Positions 1-28,548 of a stretch of DNA of 64,000 nt are shown in pieces (positions within the stretch are counted from its first letter, which is position 1; each line of letters opens with the position of its first letter). The notes beneath the pieces are model-generated. The model was not told the origin of the DNA. It worked only from the letters and a program-made list of their open reading frames with translations, and made no database searches. This stretch comes from Pempheris klunzingeri (taxonomy: Eukaryota > Chordata > Actinopteri > Acropomatiformes > Pempheridae). The translations under genes were made by a program, and so were the position numbers. The stretch spans positions 13,194,477 through 13,258,476 of the forward strand of contig NC_092035.1 of assembly GCF_042242105.1 (NCBI RefSeq), in the 5' to 3' direction.

Positions 1-590
1 CACAGAACACAGAGTGAAAGACACACACACACGCATACACACCAACAAAAAACAACAAACAACAAACACAAGTACGTCACCTTTTCTGATTTGCTGTTGA
101 GGTTCGTGCGTCACAGGCAGCACGTCCCTGAAGTGATGCTGTGATGCTCTAACAGCTGTGGATGCTGCTTGCGTAGGCGTGTATCTACAGTCAGAACTTT
201 TAGAATGTGTTTAGATACATTCTATCTTTATCTATGTGCTTCTCAGAACAATAGAGGGGGGGGGGGGACCATTCTGGGGAGGTTCTGCACAACCTGTCTT
301 TATCTGGCCTCTCTCACGATGAGGGAGCAGGTCTGTTAAAGTTCTAATTTAACACCCTTTTTAAAAGTTTAACACACTTTTGAAATAAAATCCTCAAATC
401 AAGAGCCCCCCGTGTTAATCACTGCCATACCTAATTAACTCTTCCCTCGTTCCTGACACGGGCTGCTTCAAATGACACATCACGCCATGAACAGAACCAA
501 AATAACCCCCACATCTGGAAACACAACATTGGACAGAACACCAGTGTCGTGCTCCGATAGAAAAAGACAGGACACGTACACTTGTTTCCA

Positions 591-675
591 TTTATTATCC
601 TGCCCCTGTTCCATTACAGTCAAAGTGACACGGAAAGAAGAAGAAAAAGCTTGCATAGAGAGATGAAAGTTTATT
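591..675 (-). terminator. hecw2: Candidate hecw2 polyadenylation signals
   Basis: Two minus-strand AATAAA hexamers, at 675-670 and 596-591, are the distal-most candidates after the hecw2 stop codon. Cleavage would be expected 10-30 bases further left. No transcript evidence is available. Confidence 0.45.
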
Positions 676-3600
676 TTAAGAGAGGAGTGCTGACAAACAT
701 TCATATTAAAAGTGAGGTGGACTGTACAGAAAGAGTGGTTGGACATCAGACGTGAGGCAGCCGCTTTAGGCTCATAACTTTGGTACATCCTGGTCAGACA
801 GACGGAGGGCAGTGCATTTAGTGATGGAGATGACGTCGTTATGTTCATTTTGGGAAATTGCAATTATTCTATTTCATTTGAATAAACTGAATTTGCACAA
901 CTTGTCCACGTTCCTACCCAAGTGTTACCTTCACACATCCTGGATCAGTGTACATTCTCTAAAAGTGTAAACAAGGAGAAGAGTAGGTCCACAGCTTTTG
1001 ATCCATCCTCTGACTCTATAAAATGCTCTGGGTTTTTTTTTGTCCCTTTAACACACGTAGAAAAGCAGTCTTTATCTGTCTGTAGTGACTTTAGTCATAT
1101 GGAAGCCCACTCCTGCCAGGAAAAGAAAAAATAAATGAAAAGTTGTGCAGGATGAACCTAAAAACATTAATGATGAGACGGTCTTATACTTAGACACTAC
1201 TGAGTATGAGAGTATAAGTAATTCAAAATGAAGAGATGCCTATTTTGAGATAGTAATTTAGACAAACATATGACATACCAACTGAAAATCTTGGCTTAGA
1301 ATGATCAGATAACCTTATCTGAACTGGTGCGTTCCTAATTTTTACATTTTAAATCAGAATTATGAGATACTTTGACCAGAATTATGAAAATGACTATCTT
1401 ATAATTACTATCTCATAATCCTGACTTTGCAGGTCAACATTTTAACTGACTTTAACTTTAACTAGGGTTGTTTTTTTCTTGGCTGAACTGGGCTTCCACA
1501 CAGTGTGGATTTAGTCGCGAGGCATTCAGAAGGGTTGGTGTTAGCTCAGGAGCTCAGCGGTTGACTGTTAGGTGTCTTATTCCTGCATGTGCACGGCTGT
1601 ATTTCAATGTGGCAGGTCAAGGCGTGCTTACATTCATAGTGCAGGGCGGGGATGGGGGGGGGGGAATGTGAGTGAAGAGGACGGTAACAAGTATCTCAGT
1701 GTACAAAAGAGAAAAGATTCACTGCAAGCTCCTTCGTGGGTCGTATACAAAAAATGCTCATGCTTTTCTACCATGACGACAGTATGGTTTTCACCGGTGG
1801 CTGCGTGGCTCCACGGAAACTCCACTACACAACCTGATCCAATTGACAAAAACATTAATATTGAGTTGATACGATTAATTCAGCACTGAAATAATGACTT
1901 AGAAGAACTAGTAAATGGTGTCAGAGTATACAGCGTGTGTGATCAAATTCAGCCATACAAGTTACACGAGTGGGCAACATCACGAGTGGAGAGAGAGCAA
2001 AGAAAAGAGAGAAACCCTCCAAGCGTGGAGCTTCTAGTCGTAGTGTGGGAGGTGAATAAAGAGCCGATAACAATGAAGAGAAAATATATTATTCTAATGA
2101 GCAACAGCACATGTGCAGAGGAGACAGTTTTATGCCAGCTGATATATTTTTGAAGTCCTTTTTGGCGAGGCCGTAATAAAGTGGACTTAAAAATGGGCAA
2201 CTTGCAATCACATGATCTCAGCTGTGTGTGTGTGTGTGTGGTCTAATCTGAGTGGACGTGACAGGGGCAGGGGGGGTGGAGGGGTGGGGGTGGGAGCTAC
2301 CACCTCTACTATGGAGTTAGTCCCTCCAGCTTTTCAGCTCCTAAAACTGTAACTGCAAAATAACGTCATCTTCATACCATAGTGTTTCAGCGCAGTCGCT
2401 TAGTGAGCGGTCCCGTGACGCACTGCATTATGGGACTGTTTGCAGAGAGCAGCGTCCACAAAGCTGGAGGCACTACTTTTTTCTTTCCTTTGCAGGAATT
2501 TTTTTTTTTTATTTAACTTCCAAATATGTAGTGTCCTTCCTACCACACACCCCTAATGTGTGACACATGGGTTTTTACCAAGAAATTCTGTGTAGCTGCA
2601 ATAGTGGGCACTTTCACCCCCACCCCCCCTATATGCCATCCTGCTAACCCTTAGTCACCCCATGGGAAATGTTCCACCACTGGTGTGTGGATGTTTAATT
2701 TGCTTCGTCTATTTGGATATACAGTTTACACCTCTTGAGTGTAGACTACTCTTATCAAACTTGAGAAAATAGACCTGGATCAAAGCTAGTTTCAAATCAA
2801 ATACAATCAAAGTCAATGGATATGGTTACACACTGTATGTAACTTAATTTACGCATCAACAAATTCTTACTAAGTAAGTGGTGGCCAAGTATCTTTTTTT
2901 TCAGTTGATCCAGATCTGGTACAAAATCACTCTCCACACAATCTATATCATGAAGTTAGTTACATTCAAATCACAACATGTCACTGCCACATCATTAGAA
3001 AATCACTTTTTCTTGGCCATGAAAATACTGTAACAACAATACCAAAGCTTCTGTTTGGGGTCTCCAGAATCAGCTGCAGGAGTCCACTGGAAAATCCCCC
3101 ACGTTTTACCAAAAGTTACCTCAGGCGGTCCTGGAAAGGCTTTGAGAGACAAATCCTGCACCTACACGAGTGCAGTTACTACAACAGGCCACAAGGAGAC
3201 GCTGTTTTACCAGTGAGGGCGTCGCTGACCGCTCACAGTTCTGGATGGGCCATAATGATCCTTTGAGGTCCATCCAAACTGGAATAAAAGAGTCCACTCA
3301 GCTTTTGCAGTGAAGGCAGTGGTTGCTTCTTCTCTAATGTGTAAATCTTAAACTTTAACCTCATTGTATCAAAGAGAAAGTGAAAAAAAAACACACAAAA
3401 AAAAAAAAACACACATCCCAGTCAGATCCTGGCAGCTGTGATCCTGGTCCCAAAGGCGGTGACGGTCTTCATACGTCACATCACGCACGTGAAAGCGTGT
3501 GTTACTAAGTAGGTGCGAAATTCGTGCAGGTGCAACAAAAAAAAAGGGTTTATCTCTGTAAAAGGGCCATTTCAGAAGGTCAGAGTGCAGCTTCCTGGTT

Positions 3601-3727
3601 CGAAGGTCTCATCAGCCTCTCTTAGAAAATACAGCCCATTATAAATCAAACACAAACCAGAATTCGGACTTGAAATCCAGCTTTTTGCACCCTTTTCCAG
3701 CTTCGATCATGGCAGCCTCTCTTCATT

Positions 3728-3729
<2 letters not shown>

Positions 3730-3771
<42 letters not shown>
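3730..3771 (-). repeat. (CTG)14 tract in the hecw2 3'UTR
   Basis: Fourteen uninterrupted CAG units on the plus strand read as CUG in hecw2 mRNA. They begin about 58 nt after the stop codon. The plus-strand polyglutamine ORF covering them is a shadow. Confidence 0.95.
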
Positions 3772-3772
<1 letters not shown>

Positions 3773-3828
3773 CCTTGAGGGGCAGCCTGATGGGAGCTGA
3801 GGACTGGGTGGGTGGACAGACGAGGGTC

Positions 3829-19346
<15,518 letters not shown>

Positions 19347-19349
19347 GGT

Positions 19350-19660
19350 TACCGGAGAGGAGGAGGCGGAGAAGGGAGGGGGCAGGAAGCGAGGGGGCGA
19401 GGAGGAGGAGCCCTGGTGGTGGTGATGGTGGTGGGAGTGGGGCGGAGGATGAGGAGGGTGGTGGTGATGATGATGATGGTGGTGGTGGGGGGAGGAGGGG
19501 GCAGAGGAGGAGGAGGGGGAGGGGGAGGACGAATGGGGGCGGGGGCGAGGGGGGAGGACGGCCGTTGCGAGGGAGGGGCGAATGGTGGAGGCCAGGTGGG
19601 TGTTCCAAAGAAAGAAAACAGAGGGAGAGGGAGGGGGGAGGAGGGGGGAGACACTTAGGC
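19350..19660. repeat. Polypurine/polypyrimidine tract abutting the hecw2 start codon
   Basis: For about 300 bases the plus strand is almost entirely G and A, with GGA/GAGG units and a GGTGATGATGATGATGG patch. It starts immediately upstream of the hecw2 ATG, so it is C/U-rich in the sense of the gene. It could be 5'UTR or the end of the preceding intron. The long proline-rich frames it gives are compositional artefacts. Confidence 0.85.
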
Positions 19661-20748
19661 CCTTTAGCTTAAAGCGCCCCCACTAGACCTCACTGAGGAA
19701 GCAATGAATGGCTGGAAAGATGGAGTGAAGAGAAGTGGAGAGAAGGATGGAGGTATGGGGGGTGGAGGTGGCTGAATGGAGTAATTGCACCATCCAAAGG
19801 AAGTGGATTTAAAAGAACACCAGCTGGACTCTGGTCTCCCTGCTGCACATTTCTCTGGCCCTGCTGGCGTTCCCTTGGGCAAGGCACTTCAGACTTCCCT
19901 GGCTCCCCTAGTCATCATTCACGGTGTCTTTTTTCGCCCTGGTGTCTGTCAGATCAGTCACGTGTGTCACGTTTCCTCTGTGAATGTGTGGAAGCTGTCG
20001 ACTTATCCCCGTCCACCTGTCCATTTTGACAAACACATGTGAGGCAGCGCCTTGCTCGAGGGCACTAGAGGACTTCGTAAATCATCCGGGCGCCCATGAC
20101 GACAAGGGAAAGGGATGGAGGTGGGAGATGGGCAGAGAGAGGCGAGGAGTTAGGGTCAAGAGGCGATCCGGGAGTCCTTCTGCCGCTCTGTCCGAGTAGG
20201 AGGGGGTGATGACACGGCGGTCCTGTGATCCACAGGGAGGACAGGGGTGAGGGGAGGTTGGAGACCTATAGGAGAGAGAGAGAGAGAGAGGGGGAGACGG
20301 GGAAAGACGAGGGACAAGAAGAGGGATGATGGTCAGTATTTTGTGTGCAGCTGTGAAAATGTACTTTGATAAAGATCAACAGTGATTCTTTGAAACATCA
20401 TTACATTTATTTATGCTACCAGCTGCTTTCACACACTTCATGCTAAGCTAAGCTAATCAACCCAGTTAACGCTCACACATGAGCGTGATACCGATGTTCT
20501 CATCTGACCCTCAGCAAGGGTACTTCCCAAAATGTCTAACTATTCCTTTATATTTCTATAAAACAATACGTAATCTACAGATTGCTTGTCCTTCTGGGAA
20601 TAACCCACCAATAATGCACCACTAAACTAAACCACATGGATATATCCTGGATAGCCTCTCATTTTGTACACATGTCCCTCAAAATTCAGCATCTGGCAGC
20701 TTGAATCTCTTCTTTACCGTCACTTTGATACCACCTACACAAAGATAG

Positions 20749-20787
<39 letters not shown>

Positions 20788-20896
20788 AGCCACACAATGA
20801 GAGTAAAGACGTCTCCACCAGCAGCCACTCAGAGGTTAACAGGTTCAATTCCACTTCCTGAATGAATAGAAATCAAACTATATCCTGTTGACCTTT

Positions 20897-20899
<3 letters not shown>

Positions 20900-20952
<53 letters not shown>

Positions 20953-21003
20953 ACCTCTCCTCATTTCATCTTTTCTTCCTCTCCTGTCTTTCACTAACCA
21001 AAT

Positions 21004-21066
<63 letters not shown>
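20900..21066. repeat. Compound (CA)n...(CT)n microsatellite
   Basis: A (CA)26 tract at 20900-20951 is followed 57 bases later by a (CT)30 tract at 21008-21066. Both are nearly perfect. Confidence 0.95.
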
Positions 21067-21071
<5 letters not shown>

Positions 21072-21480
21072 TACACACATTTTGGTTGCCATAGTGAGGG
21101 GCGGTCACGCCAAACCGTGTCTCGGCTCCCTCGCCAGTCACGTCAGACCTAATGATCGGCCCCCTGCCCTCCCCCCTGCCCTCCCTTCCATTGTTAGACT
21201 GGATGGATGTACTCTGACACACAGGCACACTGCCCCCCCCACCCTCCCTCCCATGCTTCTGAATGAGCTGTGGGTGCTGATGGGGAGCAAGGGGTTTACA
21301 GAGACACCCAAATAAACAATTTCACTCCACTTAACGCCTGCACAGCTGATTTTTATGGCAGCTTGGGAGATGAGCAACAACCTGTAAACACCACTGACGT
21401 ATTATCACCTTAAGCAGTTAATATGATTGAGATTTCAGCAGGTGGTTACCTGCTGACACATGCAGCAAAAACTATTAGTA

Positions 21481-21620
21481 GAGGTGCAACTACTGATTTA
21501 TTCAGTGATTATCTTCTTGGTTGAGCTATTCATCGTTTGGTCTATAAGCCACCAGAGGACAGTGAACAATGAGCAAAAAGTCAAAGAGAAGCTGACTAAA
21601 TCCTGCCCAACACTCTTTCC
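21481..21620. mobile_element. Degenerate hAT-like MITE fragment
   Basis: The segment GAGGTGCAACTACTGATT, then GTGATTATCTTCTTGG and ATTCATCGTTTGGTCTATAA, resembles the left end of a very common fish MITE rich in GATTA/TAATC. The right end cannot be found. The comparison is from memory of the repeat family. Confidence 0.5.
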
Positions 21621-22115
21621 ATGAACACCATACCACTCTTTGGAAACTCTTCTTCACAGGAACTGGAAGCCACTAGAAAAACAACGGCACAGGAAATACT
21701 GACAAACTGTATGCACAGAAATACATAGAATTACTCACAGTTTACGCACTAATGTTGCCTATGAATAGGCTCATTATATTTTAGAGGAAAACGTCAGGAA
21801 GAGATGCAGAAGTCCTTCCTGTCAGTCCCATTATAGGTGTACACTCAACAATTAGGCATAAGTTAGTAGAAGAAGCAGTGTGGCCACATGTAGTTACACT
21901 TTTTACATTCCTGTTAGGATGACAGTGTAGTTCTCCAGATAGTTCCAAGGTTTTTACTGTGGAAATGTACTCACATCATCAAATCCACAACACTACAACA
22001 AAACACTGACTAAACCACACGCACATTCACGCCCACACATCTGGATGGAGTTTTATAAATAGCTCAGGGCAGTGGCCAGAGCTGGCAGAGTTTAAAGCCA
22101 CTTGTACCCAATGAG

Positions 22116-22118
<3 letters not shown>

Positions 22119-22178
<60 letters not shown>
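22119..22178. repeat. (CA)30 microsatellite
   Basis: About 60 bases of perfect AC/CA repeat in noncoding DNA upstream of hecw2. Confidence 0.95.
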
Positions 22179-22180
<2 letters not shown>

Positions 22181-22313
22181 ACAAACTCTTAAAATGATGC
22201 TGAACGTCCACATGCTTTGTACTAACAAATGTAAGCACCCTCACACACACACACTCGCTCTCTCCAAACACTCCAACACACTCCATCCTGAGTGTCACGC
22301 AAACTAAAACACG

Positions 22314-22349
<36 letters not shown>

Positions 22350-24652
22350 GCTGCCTCTCGTCTTTATAAAACTCAGAAGTCACACACACATGCACGTGAA
22401 GCTCTTGGGAGGTGAGCGTCCTTGATCCAGCTGCAGATTAAAACAGAGAATGGGAGGATTTGCTGTTGACAGAATGCCTTCTCTAATCTGCCGCATCGCC
22501 ACACGGCTTCAATCTGCAGCTGGAGCTTCCATCCAGCTGTCCGACAAACTTCTACTCAACGGACTGCCGTGTCAGGAAAATGCAAATTAGGTTTCCATCA
22601 GCTGGTTTGAAACTCAATGTTAAATGTATACAAAGAAACTCCCAACTTTTGTCAGTATTGTTTAACAGTTCTTAGTGTGACCTGTACCTGTTGACTGTCA
22701 GTGTGGACAGAGTGTGGGCGCTTCTGTGAACACCCCCCCCACCCCTCTTATTTCTTCTACATTTAATCATTAAAGGGTCACTCCTGGGAGCAATACTGGG
22801 TTTCCATTAAGTCGACGGATTAACAAGAGACAGGCTAAAAAAAAATAAATGACACCAAGATGTCCTGAATTTTAGCCCCAAGTAACTTAAAAAAAAAAGC
22901 TGGTTCCCACATTTTCCATTTCCCATAATGCAACTTGAGTAGAATCCATCCATCTAGATATCATTAGGGAGCGGGTCTGTCGGTGATCAGTGAGATCATT
23001 TGACGAACTGCCTCTCGATTAGCGCCCACTCCAATTTAATTTACATTTGACACTCAGCCTGACCACACTTAAAAGGCCGAGCTATTAATACCCAACCTGT
23101 AGCGAAATCCACCCCCCCGTCCTCCTATCTCCTCCCTCTCCTCTCGGCCTGCTCCCTTCTCACTGAGATGACCTTTGACCTCAGTCAGCCTGGGCCTTAC
23201 AGCCCTGCATTCCACATTAGGCATGCACACAAAACTCTGCACTGCTCACGCCGACTGCTTGACGCTAAAGCTCTTCCAAGTGTCAGCCGGTGCCAAGCAC
23301 CACATTCATTCCCTCATGCAAGCTGAAGTTGAAGTGCAAGTAATTTACTACAGTATAAATAACTATAATGCAGCAATATTGTGCGCCATTTTCCAAAGTA
23401 TATGTAACATATTTTTGGGAAAAATCATTGCAGCATTATTGGGTTGTGATGGATGTTTTTCCATTATTTAATTACACTTCATTACATTGTTTCTTGGATC
23501 CCTAGGCTCTGTCTGTGACTCTGTTTGTTAGGAAATACCACCAAAATGGTACAAAAGTTGCCCAGTTGGGTGGAAAAAGTTCAATCTGACAACAGCAGCT
23601 TCAAGCCTCTCGATGGGCATTTTCTCCGGTGGTGGCTGACGTGATGTGGGAATCGGCGCTGTTATGAGACAAGCTGTCATCTTTCATCTGACTGGAGCAC
23701 GTCCCGCTATAAACGCTACTAATGTTGATGCTAGGGATCTTATTGCCCTCGTGGGCCCATTTTCTGTTTGCCCCATTTCCTGCTTTGCCTCTTAACCTTT
23801 GGTCACTATTGTTGTTGGAAGGAAAAAGTTGCAGTCCCTTCAGAATTAAGCAGTTTACGACTATGTGAATGAGCTTACTGTGCTGCAGGAGTACATTAGT
23901 TTGATGTCTGTATCAGACTAATGTGGGAATCACGATCTAATGTAGCATTAGTTTGTGATTCCCACTAGACTGCAATATGAATTTTATATCATGTAATGCG
24001 TTCTATAAGGTGGATTTACTTTACTATAATGAACACTATTAATACTACTTAATATTTATATTTCAAAAGTAGCATTACCTAAACGTGTATGCAAAATTGG
24101 CATTGTATAAATATGAATCACTGATCCAGCATGCTTTTTTTTTTTTTTTAGCCTGGACTGAGTTTGACAGGTGTTACTGCACTGGACTAAATATTTCTGT
24201 TCCACATTAGCGTGCCATAACACAACAGATTAATATTCATCATGCGATCACACTGCAGAAGTCATGAAATTACAGCTGCTTCATGATCGATTGATGGAAG
24301 GAAGACAGAGCGGAGGCCACGATGGGAGCGTCCTTACATATCAATCTTTTATTGATACATATCCGCGTACATTTCCGCCATTTAACCACAGAGCTGCGAA
24401 AATCTGCCATCTAAGGTTAACCGACGCAGCAAAAGTTTTCACACTGGCCTCCTAGTTTGCACGGATCCCCCCCCCCCCTTTTGAAGAATGTCATGTTGTG
24501 TTTCCGCCTGAGCACACTGCAGCCCTGTACAGTCTGAGCTCAGTAAGAGGAGGTGGTTGGCGAGTAGGGGGCCCTGGCGCCAAGCTATCAGCGCGCACAC
24601 ACACACACACACAGGTACACATGCACCCCTCGACACACGAATACTTTCACAA

Positions 24653-24683
<31 letters not shown>

Positions 24684-27009
24684 GAGGAGACAGTGAGTGG
24701 ATTGATGGAGTGTGTAGACTGGATCCCAGAGCTGACTCATCGCTGCCCTACTGCCCTGCCGCCTCTGAGCCTCAAAGTGTGTGCGTGGTCATCCGAGCAG
24801 GGTTTTGATTTAGGTGTGTGAGATGGTGAGCTGTAATGTTGTAAGTGAGCTGCCTGCAGAGGGAGGGCTGCCCCATTGGCTTAAAGGTGCATTCCCCAGT
24901 GAAGTTATCTTGTCCTAAAATCCAAAAATGTCGCCCCAGCTCACTGTTGACTCCGTAATATAGAAAACTACAGAAATGCATGTCAAGAAATTGATACAGG
25001 CGTCCAATTAATGAACTGATGCATCACCTGATAACTGATTAATAGTTTATAATACTCACTTGCCACAAACTATAAACACTGATATATTATCACCTTGTGT
25101 CTATACTATCTACTATACTACTACTATATTTTAAACAGTGAGCAGACACAAAACAACATTAGTGTTTGTATCCACCTGATCAATCTCCAATACTGTTGTT
25201 GTTTTATAATTGTCCAGAAAAAAGCTCTTCCTCTGCCAGTTTGTCCATGTGGGCCCCCCGTATCTGAAGTGTTTAACTGTGCTGCGTGAGCCACAATAAG
25301 TGCAGTCTCCCCTCCAGCAGCAGCTTCAAGTCTGCAGGTTATTTATAAATGGTGAGACTTTGTGACTAAATATACACACAACCTGGTGAAAACAGACCCA
25401 GGCGCTGACATCAATACGCTGCCAGCCTGTGGTGATGCTGCTACACACACGGGCGGTACACCCTGGAAGTAATGCACATACGCCCAAAACCTGTGTTTGA
25501 TTTGGTGCTACTTTCATCCCACGCCGAGACAAAGCAATGACGGACCGAGGAGCATGCACATTCACAAGTGTTTCCCATAAAAACTAAATGTTTGTGGGTT
25601 GGATAGCGTCTCGTCCCTCCGACTCTAAAACTCTCTGCTGAAATCAAAATCCTGCTGACGCTCTTCTAGGTGCGGCCGTGTGACTGTACAGAAAAGGCAA
25701 CATTACTGAATTATGCAAGTCAGAGCTTAAAAACAGCACCAGACAAGATGTAGGTGCAAAGAAGAAAAAAAAAAAAAAAAAAAGCCAGTCCCTGAAGAGA
25801 TGCCAGAAATTCATCCTATTTGTCCCAGTAACGTTGGGATGCTGGGGGCGGTTCGTTTCTGTGCCCGCAGGGAGAGACAGAGCTATAAACTGTTTTAACT
25901 TACAGGATCTCTGCTATAGATTTTTTTACAAAAGTAGACTTCTGAGATAGGACCACTACCACACACACACACACACACACACAGAGTCCTGAAATAGCTG
26001 TAGCGTGATTGGAGAACAATGAGGCGGTCCCGTCAGAGGCGACAGCTTCCTGTCCCCAACACACCCATCACATTCCTCTGTGCCAGTTTGTGTGCGTGTG
26101 TGTGTGTGTGTTTGTGTTTCGGTGCATTCTTGTACGTTTAACCTTGTGCAGACCAAAGTGCTCGGTCCAACATGACGGTGCTGCAACAACAGAGGTGACG
26201 TGCCGGCTACAAGCAAACCAGAGCTGTAATCATTCTGATCAATGTATTTTTATTGTAATTCCGTGTTTGTAGTGTCATGACATTTACTGTCATCTGTATA
26301 TTTGACTTAACTTTATATGTAAAAGCCCAACAAGGGCTGAAAATTAGCAACAGCTACAAACTCTGTGCCAAGCTTTGTACTGGAGCTGGTCCCTATAAAA
26401 TAAGACATACATGAATAAATCAACAGATCTAGGCAGAACAGGGAGTCCATACTGTTTGGTAAATGACTGTTTTCTAAACCCCTCCACGGGACAGGGGCTG
26501 AACAAATTAGAAAAGTTAGCTCAGGTTTGGGATTAAAGGAAAAGCACGGGGAGGGATGGATGCACTGATAATGAAAGTGGTCTCAAATATCAGGTCAATA
26601 GGCCTAGTAGTCAAAAATAGGCTTAATACACTTGAGAATGTAGCGTGCACTGGAGTGCAATGCCCAGATGCAGGAAACGTGTATCTATGGAGGTATTCAG
26701 CAGGGTCAGGGTATCTGCTGTTAGCGAGAAACACGCCTGCAGGTGAAATATCCGTGCTTGCTGCAGAAAGCCACATCCTCATTGTTAGATCTCAGGCAAA
26801 CACACAAGGCGTACGACCTGCCAATCAATTCCCTGATAAACATAACCTGAGCCTGCACTGGTGTTTACTACACACAGATCAGACGGGGTCAGATCCTACC
26901 TATGAAGCCGTTAGGGAGGATATAGGAGGAGATGAGCTGCCCTGTTATTCTGGGATTGATCTGATTGTGTGAGCACATCAGCTCTGATCTGATTTACTCA
27001 TATTCTCTA

Positions 27010-27045
<36 letters not shown>

Positions 27046-27429
27046 AGGCAGCAGGTTGAAACCACTGCTGACTTTTTCTCTACCTAAAGCCTCTTTTCAT
27101 TTTGACAGCAGCGCATATGATGCTGCAGGAGAGATTTTTTTTTTTGCTCAGGCTTTGTTGTTGTTGTTGTTTCTCTCAGGCCTTTATTTGTCACTGTTGC
27201 TGCCAGTGATGAAGAAGAGAGCATGACTTCATCTGCTCACAACACCACAATATCAGCCTGGTCGGATGCAGCCCCTTGACAGAGCGACAGACTGATGGAT
27301 GACTGGGAAAATATGGGACGAAATAGATTTGCTGGTGCAGAAAAAGGGAAATACTGTGATGGTGAGGCTGCCTGATGCACATCAAAGCCTCCATATGTGT
27401 CTAATGTTACATACACAAGTGAGACACCA

Positions 27430-27990
27430 CGCTTACCTTCACTGTGGCGATGGAAACGTCGGCCACAAGCCCGTCTGCATGCAAAATAAACACCAGAAGA
27501 AGTCGCTTTATCATGGACGACGGACCTCCACACGGCCCGGGCACCACCGACCCTTCATCGGATTCCAAGCGGGATCCGGCGCTCCAGAGCCCGGGCGCAG
27601 TACCGCAGCCTCTCGGTAGTCCAAACCTCCGGTCAAAGCGGAACCCTCCTGTGGAAATATCTGCTTTTTTAAAAAATAAATCCCGTTTTTAAATCATGGT
27701 TGCCGTGTGTTTCTCTCCGTGGCGGTGCTGCCTCCTCCGTGATGTTGCCAGGCTGGGCAGAGACGCGTTCATATCTTATTTATTTGCCTGGACCACTTCA
27801 CATCCGCCTCCCCGCTTCCGCCGCACTTTATCCCGTTTTGCCTTCGCGCTGCCGGGCTGGAGAGACACCCGACCGCAGCAGCCTGATCACAACTACCTAC
27901 CCCCCCTCCAGGGGTGCTGCTTGGTAACTTTTTTTTTGGAAGCCAGGCCTTGTTGTGGGAGTCCAGGCTGCCCGAGCTCGGCATCAAAAT
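27430..27990. promoter_or_regulatory. CpG-rich block, candidate promoter/first exon
   Basis: This 560-base stretch is much richer in CG dinucleotides than its surroundings (for example ACGACGGACC, CGGCGCTCC, CCCGGGCGCAG, CGCTTCCGCCG). It lies about 8 kb upstream of the hecw2 ATG and 1.5 kb beyond the gtf3c3 3' end. The simplest reading is the promoter and noncoding first exon of hecw2 on the minus strand. An 82-codon plus-strand frame inside it (27444-27692) has no recognisable homology. Confidence 0.4.
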
Positions 27991-28473
27991 TACTGATTTA
28001 ACACCTCCCACCAACCCCCCCTTTGCAGATCATGGGTGCTCAACATGAGGGTCGTGGACCTGTAAGGGGTCCCTTAAAGGGATTCTTTGCAAAAAAATCA
28101 GTCTGATTTACCTGCTGGACATAATTTAAATTCGAGAGCGTGCAGGATTACTGTTTTTAATCAGGTTTCATATGCAGACAGTGGTGCAGCAGAATAAGGG
28201 CATCCTGGGATAGAGGGGATAAAGGGCAGGGGGGGTCAATATGCTCAACATGCCCTGGCTAGTAATGGGTGTTATGGAAGGGGTGGGGGAGAGACTCACC
28301 CACTCTCATCAAGGGCCCTAATTACTTCATACTTTCCATACTTTCTTTTTATTTTAAAGAATAGATTTAATTTGACTGTTTTTTCCTGAATTAAAATATT
28401 CTCCACCGTAAATCTGAGGCAGAAATGGTTGCATGTAAAGCATAAAAATGTACAGTATTTTGTACAGTATATA

Positions 28474-28474
<1 letters not shown>

Positions 28475-28545
<71 letters not shown>
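28475..28545. repeat. (TA)35 microsatellite
   Basis: Seventy-one bases of perfect TA repeat between hecw2 and gtf3c3, prone to cruciform extrusion. The rest of 28000-29390 is AT-rich with no feature recognised. Confidence 0.95.

Positions 28546-28548
<3 letters not shown>

Larger units (their letters stand above)
570..3828 (-). other. hecw2: Probable hecw2 3' untranslated region
   Basis: Downstream of the hecw2 stop no exon or other gene is visible to the window edge. Minus-strand AATAAA hexamers occur at 675-670 and 596-591, with another at about 2513-2508. A 3'UTR ending near 570-650 would be about 3.2 kb. It contains a (CTG)14 tract and a short inverted repeat. The 3' end is inferred from hexamers only. 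I see nothing interpretable in 1-570. Confidence 0.55.
19661..27420. other. Gene-free upstream region of hecw2
   Basis: No supported exon was found. The region carries microsatellites: (GT)n 20751-20786, (CA)n 20900-20951, (CT)n 21008-21066, (CA)n 22119-22178, and shorter ones near 22320, 24600-24680, 25960 and 27015. It also carries a degenerate MITE at about 21481. It probably holds the noncoding 5' exon(s) and first intron of hecw2. A 138-codon frame at 26556-26972 has no recognisable domain. Confidence 0.6.

Noticed and set aside
27444-27692. 82-codon plus-strand ORF as a ccdc150 start
   Set aside because: No coiled-coil pattern and no downstream exons; better explained by CpG-rich promoter DNA.
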